DNA from: Clostridia bacterium
GTDB lineage: Bacteria; Bacillota_A; Clostridia; Christensenellales; Aristaeellaceae
Assembly (NCBI GenBank): GCA_017509065.1
Contig: JAFWQM010000032.1
Coordinates: forward strand, 1 to 5,168
Length of the DNA: 5,168 nucleotides
Reading direction: 5' to 3'
Positions 1 to 5,168 of the stretch are shown in pieces (the stretch's first letter is position 1; each line of letters opens with the position of its first letter). Below the pieces are notes generated by a model. It was given only the letters and a program-made list of their open reading frames with translations, made no database searches and was not told the origin of the DNA. Position numbers and translations under genes: made by a program.

Positions 1-663
1 CAGCGCGTCGCCATTGCCCGTACCCTGGCCCCGGGGCCGAAGGTGCTGTTCATGGACGAGCCGCTTTCCAACCTGGACGCCAAGCTGCGCATGGAAATGC
101 GCACGGAATTAAAACGCCTGCACCGGGACACGGACTCCACCTTCGTTTACGTCACCCACGACCAGCTGGAAGCCATGACCCTCTCTACGAAGGTCTGCAT
201 TATGGAAACCGGTGTTTTGCAGCAGTACGCGCCGCCGCTGGAAATGTACAATAACCCCGCCAACCTGTTCGTGGCCGACTTCATGGGCAATCCCACCATG
301 AACTTCATCGACGGCCATCTGTCCGCAAACGGCGAAGTCTCCTTCGGCGGCATGAAAGCCCGCTTTGAGGCGGCAGGCGCGGCGAACCTGGGAGATCGCG
401 ACGTGGTGGTCGGCATCCGGCCCGAGTACATCCACATCGACGAGGACGGCGCCGTGGAGGCCACCGTGTATTCCACCCTGCCCTCCGGCATGGAAACCAC
501 CGTGAAGCTGGACGTGAACGGCACCTCCCTCACCGCCGTGGTCTTCGGCGACGTGGACTACCCCGTGGACGCCAAGGTGAAAATCGCGTTCCATAAAGCC
601 GCTGTGATCTTTGATAAGAAGGACGGAATGAATATCGCAAGAGGAAAGCTGACGCTGGTTTAA
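1..663 (+). CDS. Sugar ABC importer ATP-binding protein (MalK/UgpC/MsmK type), 3' part
   Basis: Cytoplasmic ATPase that would power a carbohydrate-uptake ABC transporter. The gene runs in from the left edge in frame 1, so the Walker A half is missing and 220 codons remain. Numbering from the first visible codon, the sequence begins inside the ABC signature region (QRVAIAR, 1-7). It continues with Walker B and D-loop (VLFMDEPLSNLD, 15-26) and the H-loop (THDQ, 52-55). After FVADFMGNP (90-98) comes the C-terminal OB/TOBE regulatory domain, with its typical GIRPE motif at 138-142. This tail marks the MalK/UgpC/MsmK subfamily, which commonly serves several sugar permeases. Full-length members are about 360-370 residues, so roughly 150 are off-window. 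The gene ends in tandem stops (TAATAA). No permease or binding-protein gene is in the window, so the transported sugar cannot be named. The family call is very secure. Confidence 0.96.
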   Translation, partial: QRVAIARTLAPGPKVLFMDEPLSNLDAKLRMEMRTELKRLHRDTDSTFVYVTHDQLEAMTLSTKVCIMETGVLQQYAPPLEMYNNPANLFVADFMGNPTMNFIDGHLSANGEVSFGGMKARFEAAGAANLGDRDVVVGIRPEYIHIDEDGAVEATVYSTLPSGMETTVKLDVNGTSLTAVVFGDVDYPVDAKVKIAFHKAAVIFDKKDGMNIARGKLTLV

Positions 664-666
664 TAA

Positions 667-694
667 AGGGATTAGGGAATAGGGATTAGGGATT
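667..694 (+). repeat. Four tandem AGGGATT-type heptamers
   Basis: Four consecutive 7-nt units lie directly after the ABC gene: AGGGATT, AGGGAAT, AGGGATT, AGGGATT. The second unit differs from the others by swapped last bases. Two such units (AGGGAAT, AGGGATT) are present in inverted orientation at 778-791 and form the other outer arm of the surrounding palindrome. The array starts 4 nt after the first stop codon of the ABC gene. Confidence 0.8.
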
Positions 695-795
695 GAAGCG
701 AGGAACCAAGTCTGTCATTCTGAGCCGCGCTTTATACGGATAAGCGCGTGAGAAGAATCTCTCTCGTCGTCCCCAATAATCCCTATTCCCTTAAT
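667..795. repeat. Nested palindromic intergenic repeat element (MITE/REP-like)
   Basis: A hairpin-forming element fills most of the gap between the ABC gene and the carboxypeptidase gene. Outer arms: AGGGAATAGGGATT at 674-687 is perfectly complementary to 778-791, and ATT at 671-673 can extend the pairing past a one-base bulge to 793-795. Inner arms: CGCGCTT at 726-732 pairs with AAGCGCG at 742-748 around a 9-nt loop, and ATTCT at 717-721 pairs with AGAAT at 754-758. The inner part resembles the GTCATTCTGAG...AAGAATCT dispersed repeat that I recall from many bacterial genomes; this is from memory and was not searched. No open reading frame and no T-tract are seen, so it is neither an insertion sequence with its own transposase nor a standard intrinsic terminator. 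It could be a non-autonomous mobile element or a processing/attenuation hairpin in the transcript. Confidence 0.72.
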
Positions 796-865
796 CACAT
801 AAAGGCCGCATCAACTAAACAATTCTATCATAACAAAATCATTACCCAAAGAAAGGAAAACCGAA

Positions 866-2368
866 ATGGAACTGGAACAGGCAAGAAAAGAACTGATCGC
901 CATGCAGGAGCAGATGAGCGCGTATGATCACGCCATGAGCCTGCTCAGCTACGACGGGGAAACCACCGCGCCCGCGGGCACCGCGCAGAACCGGGGCCAC
1001 GCTATGGGCATTCTGAGCGAGATTACCTACAAGCTGGCAACGGGCAAGGAGACCGTGGAGCTCCTGGAATTCCTGGACGCGCATCAAGCGGAGCTCGACC
1101 AAAAGGAGAAGCGGATGGTCTACCTTCTGCTCAAGGACATCCGGTTCATGCAGAAAATCCCGATGGAAGAATACGTAGCATATGAAAAATTCGTGGTGGA
1201 ATGCGAGGACGTGTGGCACAGCGCCAAGGTGAACAGCGATTTCGCCTCCTACCAGCCGTATCTGGAAAAGATGGTGGACTATCGCATCCGTTTCGCCCAT
1301 TATGCCGAGCCGGACAAAGACCCCTACGATTTCTGGCTGAATGAGTATGAACCGGGCCTGAACAAAGAAAAGTGCGAAGCGTTTTTCAGCACGCTGCGGG
1401 AGCGCCTGGTGCCTCTGATCAAGCGGTGTGCCGAAAAGCCCCAGGTCAGCGACGCCTGCATCAAGGGCGCTTTCCCCGAGGAAAAACAGGAGGCTTTGGC
1501 GTATTGGCTGATGGACGTGATCGGCCTCGACCGCGACCACGTGGGCCTGTCCACCACCGAGCACCCCTTCACCACCAGCCTGGGCTCGCACCTGGACGAA
1601 CGCATCACGACGCACTATTACCCGGAAGATCTATCCTATTCCATGTTCAGCGTCATCCATGAGGGCGGCCATGCGCTGTATGATACCGGGTCGGACGACG
1701 ATCTGGCGTATACCGTGCTTGATGGCGGCGTGTCCATGGGCATCCACGAGAGCCAGAGCCGCTTTTACGAAAACATCCTGGGCCGCAGCAAGGGCTTTGC
1801 CAGATTTGCCTTCCCCAAGCTGCGGGAACTCTTGCCCGAGGATATGAAGCCCTATACCTGGCAGGATTTCTATAAAGCCATCAACCGCGTCCAGCCCTCC
1901 CTCATCCGCACGGAGGCCGATGAAGTGACCTACTGCCTGCACGTGATGATCCGCTATGAGCTGGAAAAGCAGCTGATTGCGGGAGAACTCAAGGTGGCAG
2001 ACCTGCCCAAGGAATGGAACAGGCTGTATAAAGAATATCTTGGCATCGACGTTCCGGACGACAAGCACGGCGTCCTGCAGGACAGCCATTGGTCCTTCGG
2101 CGCATTCGGCTATTTCCCCTCTTACGCACTCGGCAGCGCTTACGGCGCGCAGTTCCTGGCGAAGATGAAGGAGACCGTGGACGTGGACGCTGCCCTCGAT
2201 CAGGGGGATTTCTCTAAGATCAACGCCTGGAACAGGGAGCATATCTGGCATTTCGGCAGCCTGCTCACTCCCGCCGAGATCCTGGAAAACACCTTCGGCG
2301 CGCCGTTCGATCCCAACTATTATCTGGATTACCTCGAAGCGAAATGCAAGGACGTTTATGATTTATAA
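866..2368 (+). CDS. Metallocarboxypeptidase, peptidase family M32
   Basis: Zinc-type carboxypeptidase expected to remove C-terminal amino acids from peptides in the cytoplasm; there is no signal peptide. The 500 residues match the usual M32 length. The metal site is complete: HEGGH at 265-269 (His265 and His269 ligands, Glu266 general base), with the third ligand Glu295 in HESQSR (294-299). The 26-residue gap between His269 and Glu295 is the one expected for the family. Other M32 signatures are the N-terminal YDGETTAPAG (29-38), IRTEADEVTY (347-356) and DSHWSFGAFGYFPSY (406-420). The second position after HE is Gly rather than the Phe common in characterised members, a tolerated change. The ATG start is supported by AAGGAA at 853-858, seven bases upstream. 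The next gene begins 12 bp after the stop. The upstream gap holds a palindromic repeat and no convincing promoter. Confidence 0.97.
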   Translation: MELEQARKELIAMQEQMSAYDHAMSLLSYDGETTAPAGTAQNRGHAMGILSEITYKLATGKETVELLEFLDAHQAELDQKEKRMVYLLLKDIRFMQKIPMEEYVAYEKFVVECEDVWHSAKVNSDFASYQPYLEKMVDYRIRFAHYAEPDKDPYDFWLNEYEPGLNKEKCEAFFSTLRERLVPLIKRCAEKPQVSDACIKGAFPEEKQEALAYWLMDVIGLDRDHVGLSTTEHPFTTSLGSHLDERITTHYYPEDLSYSMFSVIHEGGHALYDTGSDDDLAYTVLDGGVSMGIHESQSRFYENILGRSKGFARFAFPKLRELLPEDMKPYTWQDFYKAINRVQPSLIRTEADEVTYCLHVMIRYELEKQLIAGELKVADLPKEWNRLYKEYLGIDVPDDKHGVLQDSHWSFGAFGYFPSYALGSAYGAQFLAKMKETVDVDAALDQGDFSKINAWNREHIWHFGSLLTPAEILENTFGAPFDPNYYLDYLEAKCKDVYDL

Positions 2369-2373
2369 GGAGG
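2366..2373 (+). promoter_or_regulatory. Full-consensus Shine-Dalgarno overlapping the upstream stop
   Basis: TAAGGAGG, a perfect anti-16S match, uses the TAA stop of the carboxypeptidase gene as its first three bases and ends 7 nt before the ATG at 2381. This fixes the start of the small downstream gene. It also suggests that the two genes share one mRNA, with ribosomes finishing the first gene close to the second initiation site. Confidence 0.88.
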
Positions 2374-2380
2374 CATCACC

Positions 2381-2773
2381 ATGGAGAAGATCTGTCAGTT
2401 TCTGAAGGAAGCCGGAACTTACTATCTCGCCACCGTGGATGGCGATCAGCCCCGCGTGCGCCCGTTTGGCACCATCGACCTGTTTGAGGGCAGGCTGTAC
2501 ATCCAGACCGGCAAGGTGAAGGACGTGTCAAAGCAAATGCACGCCAACCCGAAAATCGAAATCTGCGCGTTCAAGGACGGCGCCTGGCTGCGCGTAGCCG
2601 CCAAGGCCTATGCCGACGACCGGATCGAAGCGCAGGAGCATATGCTGGCCGGGTATCCCTCGCTGCAGGGCATGTACAAGCCCGGCGACGGCAACTGCGA
2701 AGTGTTCTGCCTGAAGGAAGGCACCGCAACGTTCTCTTCCTTTGGCGCGGCGCCGGAGGTCATTCATTTCTGA
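2381..2773 (+). CDS. Pyridoxamine 5'-phosphate oxidase-like split-barrel flavoprotein
   Basis: Small cytoplasmic protein of 130 residues with the sequence pattern of the FMN-binding split-barrel superfamily (PNPOx-like, often annotated NimA/NimC-like). Visible landmarks are the first strands TYYLATVDGDQPRVRPFG (13-30), followed by GRLYIQTGKVKDVSKQM (37-53), which fits the usual FMN-contacting segment, then NPKIEICAF (56-64) and WLRVAAKA (69-76). The length is typical for single-domain members and much shorter than true PdxH enzymes (about 210 residues or more), so vitamin B6 oxidation is unlikely. The family includes reductases for small compounds, flavin or heme binders and many proteins of unknown role, so substrate and reaction are unassigned. 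The gene follows the M32 peptidase by 12 bp with a perfect Shine-Dalgarno, and the pair ends at a strong terminator. The family call is firm; the function is open. Confidence 0.9.
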   Translation: MEKICQFLKEAGTYYLATVDGDQPRVRPFGTIDLFEGRLYIQTGKVKDVSKQMHANPKIEICAFKDGAWLRVAAKAYADDRIEAQEHMLAGYPSLQGMYKPGDGNCEVFCLKEGTATFSSFGAAPEVIHF

Positions 2774-2785
2774 GAGAAGGTTATC

Positions 2786-2824
2786 AAAAACCCGCCGGCA
2801 GCAAACGCTTCCGGCGGGCTTTTT
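2786..2824. terminator. Bidirectional intrinsic terminator between convergent genes
   Basis: CCCGCCGG (2791-2798) pairs perfectly with CCGGCGGG (2811-2818). After one C/T mismatch, AGC (2800-2802) pairs with GCT (2807-2809) around an AAAC loop, giving a long GC-rich stem. AAAAA precedes it (2786-2790) and CTTTTT follows (2819-2824), so both strands present a stem followed by a T-run. It lies 13 bp after the forward flavoprotein gene's stop and 12 bp beyond the end of the reverse E2-like gene, so it can stop both transcripts. Confidence 0.93.
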
Positions 2825-2835
2825 GGTGGGAGCAA

Positions 2836-3762
2836 TCAGCCTGCGACAGGCTTTTGTTCCTGCTCTTTTTGATTCTTCAAAACATATTTGGGAATGGAAT
2901 ACTCATTTCCTTCTTCAAACCTTACGATTTCCGGCGGGGTTTCCAGTTCTTCCAGGTGGGCGATATAATACATCACCCGCTCCACCAGCTTGGCCCATTC
3001 CTTTCCGGCGCAAATGCGCTCGTCGGCCGTGAAGCCCACGGGCAGCCAGCGTTTCCGGGTCACTTTTCCGTCAGGCCCGACGATGGTTTCCCGCTGGATG
3101 GAGCCCATGGAAACGAACAGGGAGGTCGTACCGAAATTATAGATATGATGGTTCACGGCGGGCATGCCGATAGACGCCATCTGGGTAAAGAACATAGAGG
3201 TGTGGAAAGGCGAAGCGTCCAGGATATATTTGGGAAGGATGCCGTAGCGGTCGGTCAGTCGGGCGAAGGCCACAATGGTGTTGGCAAGGATTGGGTTTAA
3301 AAGCAGCTTGGCCAGCTTCATGGTGGAGTTGTCCGCTTCCTCACGGCGGTTCTGTTCGATGGCGGCGCTCACCCGTTCGGACACATCGAAGATGGTATCC
3401 CGCGGATCGAAATAGCATTTCACTGTGTTTTCTTCGATCCTGTCCGGGTCGCCGGTGTCCTTGAGCACGACGAACGAGATGGTTAGCTGCGTGCGGGCGT
3501 AAAGCCGCTTGTTTGCCACGAAGCGGTTGATCTCCGGCAGCTCCGAAATCGTGCGCACATACGCGGCGAAGATGATTTCCATAAAAGTGAGCTTATGCCC
3601 CTTGCTGCCCTGGTCGACAATGTAGCGCGCCATTTTTTCGTAGTCCAGCTTGTAATTGGACATCACCTGCGCGTCGCAGCGCATGGGCATCAGGTAGGGG
3701 GTCAGGGCGATGATGGGGTCGATCTCCTTCAGCAGCCGTCCGTCCGCACGCCGTCCAAACAT
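2836..3762 (-). CDS. Stand-alone 2-oxo acid dehydrogenase E2-like acyltransferase-fold protein
   Basis: A 308-residue protein resembling the catalytic (CoA-dependent acyltransferase) domain of 2-oxo acid dehydrogenase E2 subunits. It lacks the lipoyl and E1/E3-binding domains that normal E2 chains carry. Visible segments include TPYLMPMRCDA (21-31), LTFMEIIFAAYVRTISELPEINRFV (58-82), the barrel strands around ISFVVLKD (95-102), and a C-terminal ADERICAGKEWAKL (246-259). In active E2 or chloramphenicol acetyltransferases the last motif is DHRxxDG or HHxxxDG with a catalytic His. Here that position is Glu248 and the motif Asp is Ala252, so ordinary acyl transfer is doubtful. From memory, DERICDG-like motifs recur in related Clostridia and lactobacilli proteins, so the Glu may be a subfamily trait. 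No E1, E3 or lipoylation gene is nearby. The ATG is supported by GGAGGGA at 3768-3774. The tail (296-308) is rich in Lys, Gln and Glu. The fold is likely; the function is unknown. Confidence 0.88.
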   Translation of the reverse strand: MFGRRADGRLLKEIDPIIALTPYLMPMRCDAQVMSNYKLDYEKMARYIVDQGSKGHKLTFMEIIFAAYVRTISELPEINRFVANKRLYARTQLTISFVVLKDTGDPDRIEENTVKCYFDPRDTIFDVSERVSAAIEQNRREEADNSTMKLAKLLLNPILANTIVAFARLTDRYGILPKYILDASPFHTSMFFTQMASIGMPAVNHHIYNFGTTSLFVSMGSIQRETIVGPDGKVTRKRWLPVGFTADERICAGKEWAKLVERVMYYIAHLEELETPPEIVRFEEGNEYSIPKYVLKNQKEQEQKPVAG

Positions 3763-3806
3763 AGAAATCCCTCCGGTACAAACAGAATTCCGTGTTCATG
3801 TGTTTC

Positions 3807-3835
3807 ATTATATAGCCTTTTATTCCGCCCGTCAA
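3807..3835 (-). promoter_or_regulatory. Sigma-A promoter of the E2-like gene
   Basis: On the reverse strand, TTGACG (3835-3830) and a perfect TATAAT (3812-3807) are separated by exactly 17 bp. This predicts transcription starting near 3800 and a leader of roughly 38 nt before the ATG at 3762. A/T-rich palindromic sequence lies just upstream of the -35 box and could act as an UP element or operator. Confidence 0.87.
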
Positions 3836-3838
3836 TGA

Positions 3839-3850
3839 TGAAAATTTTCA
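3839..3850. promoter_or_regulatory. 12-bp perfect palindrome in the divergent promoter region
   Basis: TGAAAATTTTCA reads the same on both strands. It sits 3 bp upstream of the -35 box of the reverse promoter and 36 bp upstream of the -35 box of the forward promoter. The position suits a regulator binding site or an A/T-rich UP element. It lacks the central CG typical of LacI/CcpA operators, so no regulator is named. A palindrome this short can occur by chance. Confidence 0.4.
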
Positions 3851-3886
3851 CCGCAAGAACCGATATAAACCGGGCTGTTTTTGTTC

Positions 3887-3915
3887 TTTACATCCTTATC
3901 GTTTTTTGCTATGAT
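3887..3915 (+). promoter_or_regulatory. Sigma-A promoter of the isomerase-GH3 unit (extended -10)
   Basis: TTTACA (3887-3892) and TATGAT (3910-3915) are spaced by 17 bp, and TG at 3907-3908 provides an extended -10. The predicted start is near 3922, giving a leader of about 47 nt before the GTG start at 3969. Confidence 0.82.
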
Positions 3916-3932
3916 GCAGTATGAATGATTCT

Positions 3933-3947
3933 GCGGCCGTAAGCCGC
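3933..3947 (+). other. Small leader hairpin before the isomerase ribosome binding site
   Basis: GCGGC (3933-3937) and GCCGC (3943-3947) can form a 5-bp GC stem with a CGTAA loop inside the predicted 5' leader. It ends 6 nt before the AAAGGAAG ribosome binding site (3954-3961). It could insulate the ribosome site or stabilise the mRNA 5' end. It is too short to call a riboswitch or attenuator. Confidence 0.35.
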
Positions 3948-3968
3948 CGATAGAAAGGAAGCGGTCGA

Positions 3969-4823
3969 GTGAATATCGGAATTCGGCTCCACGACACGGC
4001 GCCGGGAACGCTGGCGGAGCGGCTGGGATTTGCCAGGGCGCAGGGCTTTTCCTGTGTGCAGCTGGCGATGAGCAAGGCAATTGACGGCTTTTCCATGCAG
4101 GACGCGCCGAAGCTGCTGACGGAGGAACTGGCGGCGGAGGTAAAAGGCGCTTTTGCTGAAAGCGGCATGGAGTGCGCGGTGCTGGGCTGCTACCTGAACC
4201 TGGCAAACCCGGACGAGGAAGCCCGGGCAAAAACGCAGGAAATCTATAAAGCCCATCTGCGGTTCGGGAAAATGATCGGCGCGCGGATGGTCGGCTCCGA
4301 AACCTACGCGCTCAAAGAAACGGTGTTTTCCGACGGCCCCGCCCCGCAGTCTGAGGAAGCGTTCCAGCTGTTTATGAAGGGCTTCCTGCCTGTGGCGCGC
4401 TACGCGGAAGAAGCGGATGAAATCATGGCCATCGAGCCGGTGTGCACCCACATCATATCCAATCCCGAACGGGCGGAAAGAATGCTGGACATCGTTAAAA
4501 CCGACAAGGTTAAGATCATCCTGGACGCGGTGAACCTGGTGAGCAACAATACGGTGAACCAGGCGGAAAGCATCATCCGGGAAGCGATCCGGCGTCTCGG
4601 CGATCAGGTGCGCGTTCTGCACATGAAGGATTTTGCCGTGAACCCGGACAAGCCCGGCGACGCGCAGGTGGACTTCCGTCCCTGCGGCATGGGCACGATG
4701 TATTATAACGACCTGCTGCCCTTCGCCAAAAAGAACAATCTGCCCATGACGCTCGAAGATACCAAACCCGAAAATGCCCAGGCGGCGAGGGAATATTTGG
4801 AACAACTGGCAATGAGACTATAA
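3969..4823 (+). CDS. Sugar phosphate isomerase/epimerase family TIM-barrel protein
   Basis: Cytoplasmic 284-residue xylose-isomerase-like TIM barrel (AP endonuclease 2 superfamily), probably isomerising or epimerising a sugar or sugar derivative. The metal site expected for this fold is visible at the ends of successive strands: Glu156 in MAIEPV, Asp186 in IILDAVNL, His218 in VLHMKDF and Glu263 in MTLEDT. The length matches single-domain members. The start is GTG: translation from it gives the typical first strand MNIGIRLHD, AAAGGAAG lies 7 nt upstream, and an ATG further up (3921) is closed by an in-frame TAG. A strong extended -10 promoter precedes the gene. The GH3 gene starts 15 bp after its stop, so the two are very likely co-transcribed and may handle the same saccharide. 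The superfamily also covers tagatose-epimerase-like, inositol-catabolic and keto-sugar enzymes, and the substrate cannot be chosen from sequence alone. Confidence 0.92.
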   Translation: MNIGIRLHDTAPGTLAERLGFARAQGFSCVQLAMSKAIDGFSMQDAPKLLTEELAAEVKGAFAESGMECAVLGCYLNLANPDEEARAKTQEIYKAHLRFGKMIGARMVGSETYALKETVFSDGPAPQSEEAFQLFMKGFLPVARYAEEADEIMAIEPVCTHIISNPERAERMLDIVKTDKVKIILDAVNLVSNNTVNQAESIIREAIRRLGDQVRVLHMKDFAVNPDKPGDAQVDFRPCGMGTMYYNDLLPFAKKNNLPMTLEDTKPENAQAAREYLEQLAMRL

Positions 4824-4838
4824 AAGGGGATAGAAAAT

Positions 4839-5168
4839 ATGAATCGTGAAGAAGCCCGGAAAAAGGCGCAGGCCCTGGTGGCCCAAATGACCCTGGAGGA
4901 AGCAGCGTCCCAGATGAGTTATCAGGCCCCCGCCATTGAACGGCTGGGCGTGCCCGCTTATAACTGGTGGAACGAAGCGCTGCACGGCGTGGCCCGCGCG
5001 GGCATGGCCACCATGTATCCCCAGGCTGTCGGCATGGCCGCGACCTTTGACCCGAAGCTGGTGGAAGAACTTGGAGACGTGAGCGCCACCGAGGGCCGCG
5101 CCAAGTACAATGCCGCTTCCCGCCACGGCGACCGGGATATTTACAAGGGCCTCACCTTCTGGAGCCCC
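4839..5168 (+). CDS. Glycoside hydrolase family 3 (beta-glucosidase/xylosidase type), 5' part
   Basis: The first 110 codons of a GH3 enzyme; the right edge cuts the gene in frame. GH3 enzymes remove beta-linked glucose, xylose or related residues from the non-reducing ends of oligosaccharides. The N-terminal pattern is characteristic: a helix ending in MTLEEAASQM (17-26), YNWWNEALHGVAR (41-53), MYPQAVGMAATFDP (59-72), a TEGRAKYN segment (84-91) and GLTFWSP (104-110). The WWNEALHGVAR and GLTFWSP pattern resembles the beta-xylosidase/beta-glucosidase branch. The catalytic Asp nucleophile lies downstream of the window, so activity cannot be judged. There is no signal peptide, so it should act in the cytoplasm on imported sugars. 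The ATG is supported by AAGGGGA (4824-4830), and the gene follows the isomerase stop by 15 bp, implying one operon. The family call is very secure; substrate specificity is not. Confidence 0.95.
   Translation, partial: MNREEARKKAQALVAQMTLEEAASQMSYQAPAIERLGVPAYNWWNEALHGVARAGMATMYPQAVGMAATFDPKLVEELGDVSATEGRAKYNAASRHGDRDIYKGLTFWSP

Noticed and set aside
667..795. CRISPR array or intrinsic terminator in the repeat-rich gap
   Set aside because: The heptamers are contiguous with no spacers, and the inner stem is not followed by a T-run.
826..831. TATCAT as a -10 box for the M32 gene
   Set aside because: No acceptable -35 box lies 16-18 bp upstream and the surrounding DNA is A/T-rich, so the match is weak. 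The promoter of the M32 unit remains unidentified; it could lie in or before the repeat, or transcription could read through.
842..1615. Reverse-strand reading frame of 257 codons opposite the M32 gene
   Set aside because: No domain is recognisable and no fitting ribosome site is seen. The forward frame carries all M32 signatures, so this is a shadow frame.
3839..3850. CcpA (cre) operator at the TGAAAATTTTCA palindrome
   Set aside because: It has 12 rather than 14 bases and no central CG, so it does not fit the cre consensus.
3595..3924. Forward reading frame of 109 codons overlapping the start of the E2-like gene
   Set aside because: It lies antisense to the well-supported E2-like gene and runs across both promoters, with no ribosome site or domain.
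3921..3953. Ten-codon ATG...TAG reading frame just upstream of the isomerase, a possible leader peptide
   Set aside because: It starts almost exactly at the predicted transcription start, has no ribosome binding site, and shows no run of a regulatory amino acid.
3909..4805. Long reverse-strand reading frame of 298 codons opposite the isomerase gene
   Set aside because: Its protein is rich in His, Arg, Gly and Phe with no recognisable domain. It is opposite a gene with an intact metal site, promoter and ribosome binding site, so it is a by-product of GC-rich codon use.

Overview
The window reads as GC-rich Bacillota (Clostridia-like, probably gut or rumen) chromosome. The grounds are the strong AGGAGG-type ribosome binding sites, near-consensus sigma-A promoters, and gene families typical of anaerobic carbohydrate and peptide users. 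The taxonomic call is an inference from gene content and style; no rRNA or marker gene is present. Six protein genes are supported. Two are cut by the window edges.

Left part (1-865): the 3' end of a MalK/UgpC/MsmK-type sugar-importer ATPase, followed by a gap of about 200 bp. Most of that gap is a nested palindromic repeat: outer arms built on an AGGGATT heptamer, and an inner hairpin with the ATTCTGAG...AGAAT pattern seen in dispersed bacterial repeats.

Middle (866-2825): a two-gene forward unit made of an M32 metallocarboxypeptidase and a small FMN-type split-barrel (pyridoxamine-phosphate-oxidase-like) protein. The second gene's Shine-Dalgarno overlaps the stop of the first. A strong hairpin with A and T tracts closes the unit. 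It also serves the convergent gene on the other strand.

Right part (2836-5168): a reverse-strand, stand-alone E2-like acyltransferase-fold protein, and a forward unit encoding a xylose-isomerase-like TIM-barrel sugar isomerase/epimerase and the start of a family 3 glycoside hydrolase. The two transcription units diverge from a shared 206-bp region that holds two face-to-face promoters, each with a 17-bp spacer, and a 12-bp perfect palindrome.

Functionally, the ABC ATPase, TIM-barrel enzyme and GH3 enzyme fit oligosaccharide uptake, intracellular glycoside cleavage and sugar conversion, although the ABC gene is separated from the other two by unrelated genes. The carboxypeptidase fits intracellular peptide turnover. 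No mobile-element gene, RNA gene, CRISPR array or clearly new multi-gene system is visible. The most unusual items are the nested repeat at 667-795 and the E2-like protein, whose usual catalytic-histidine motif is altered.
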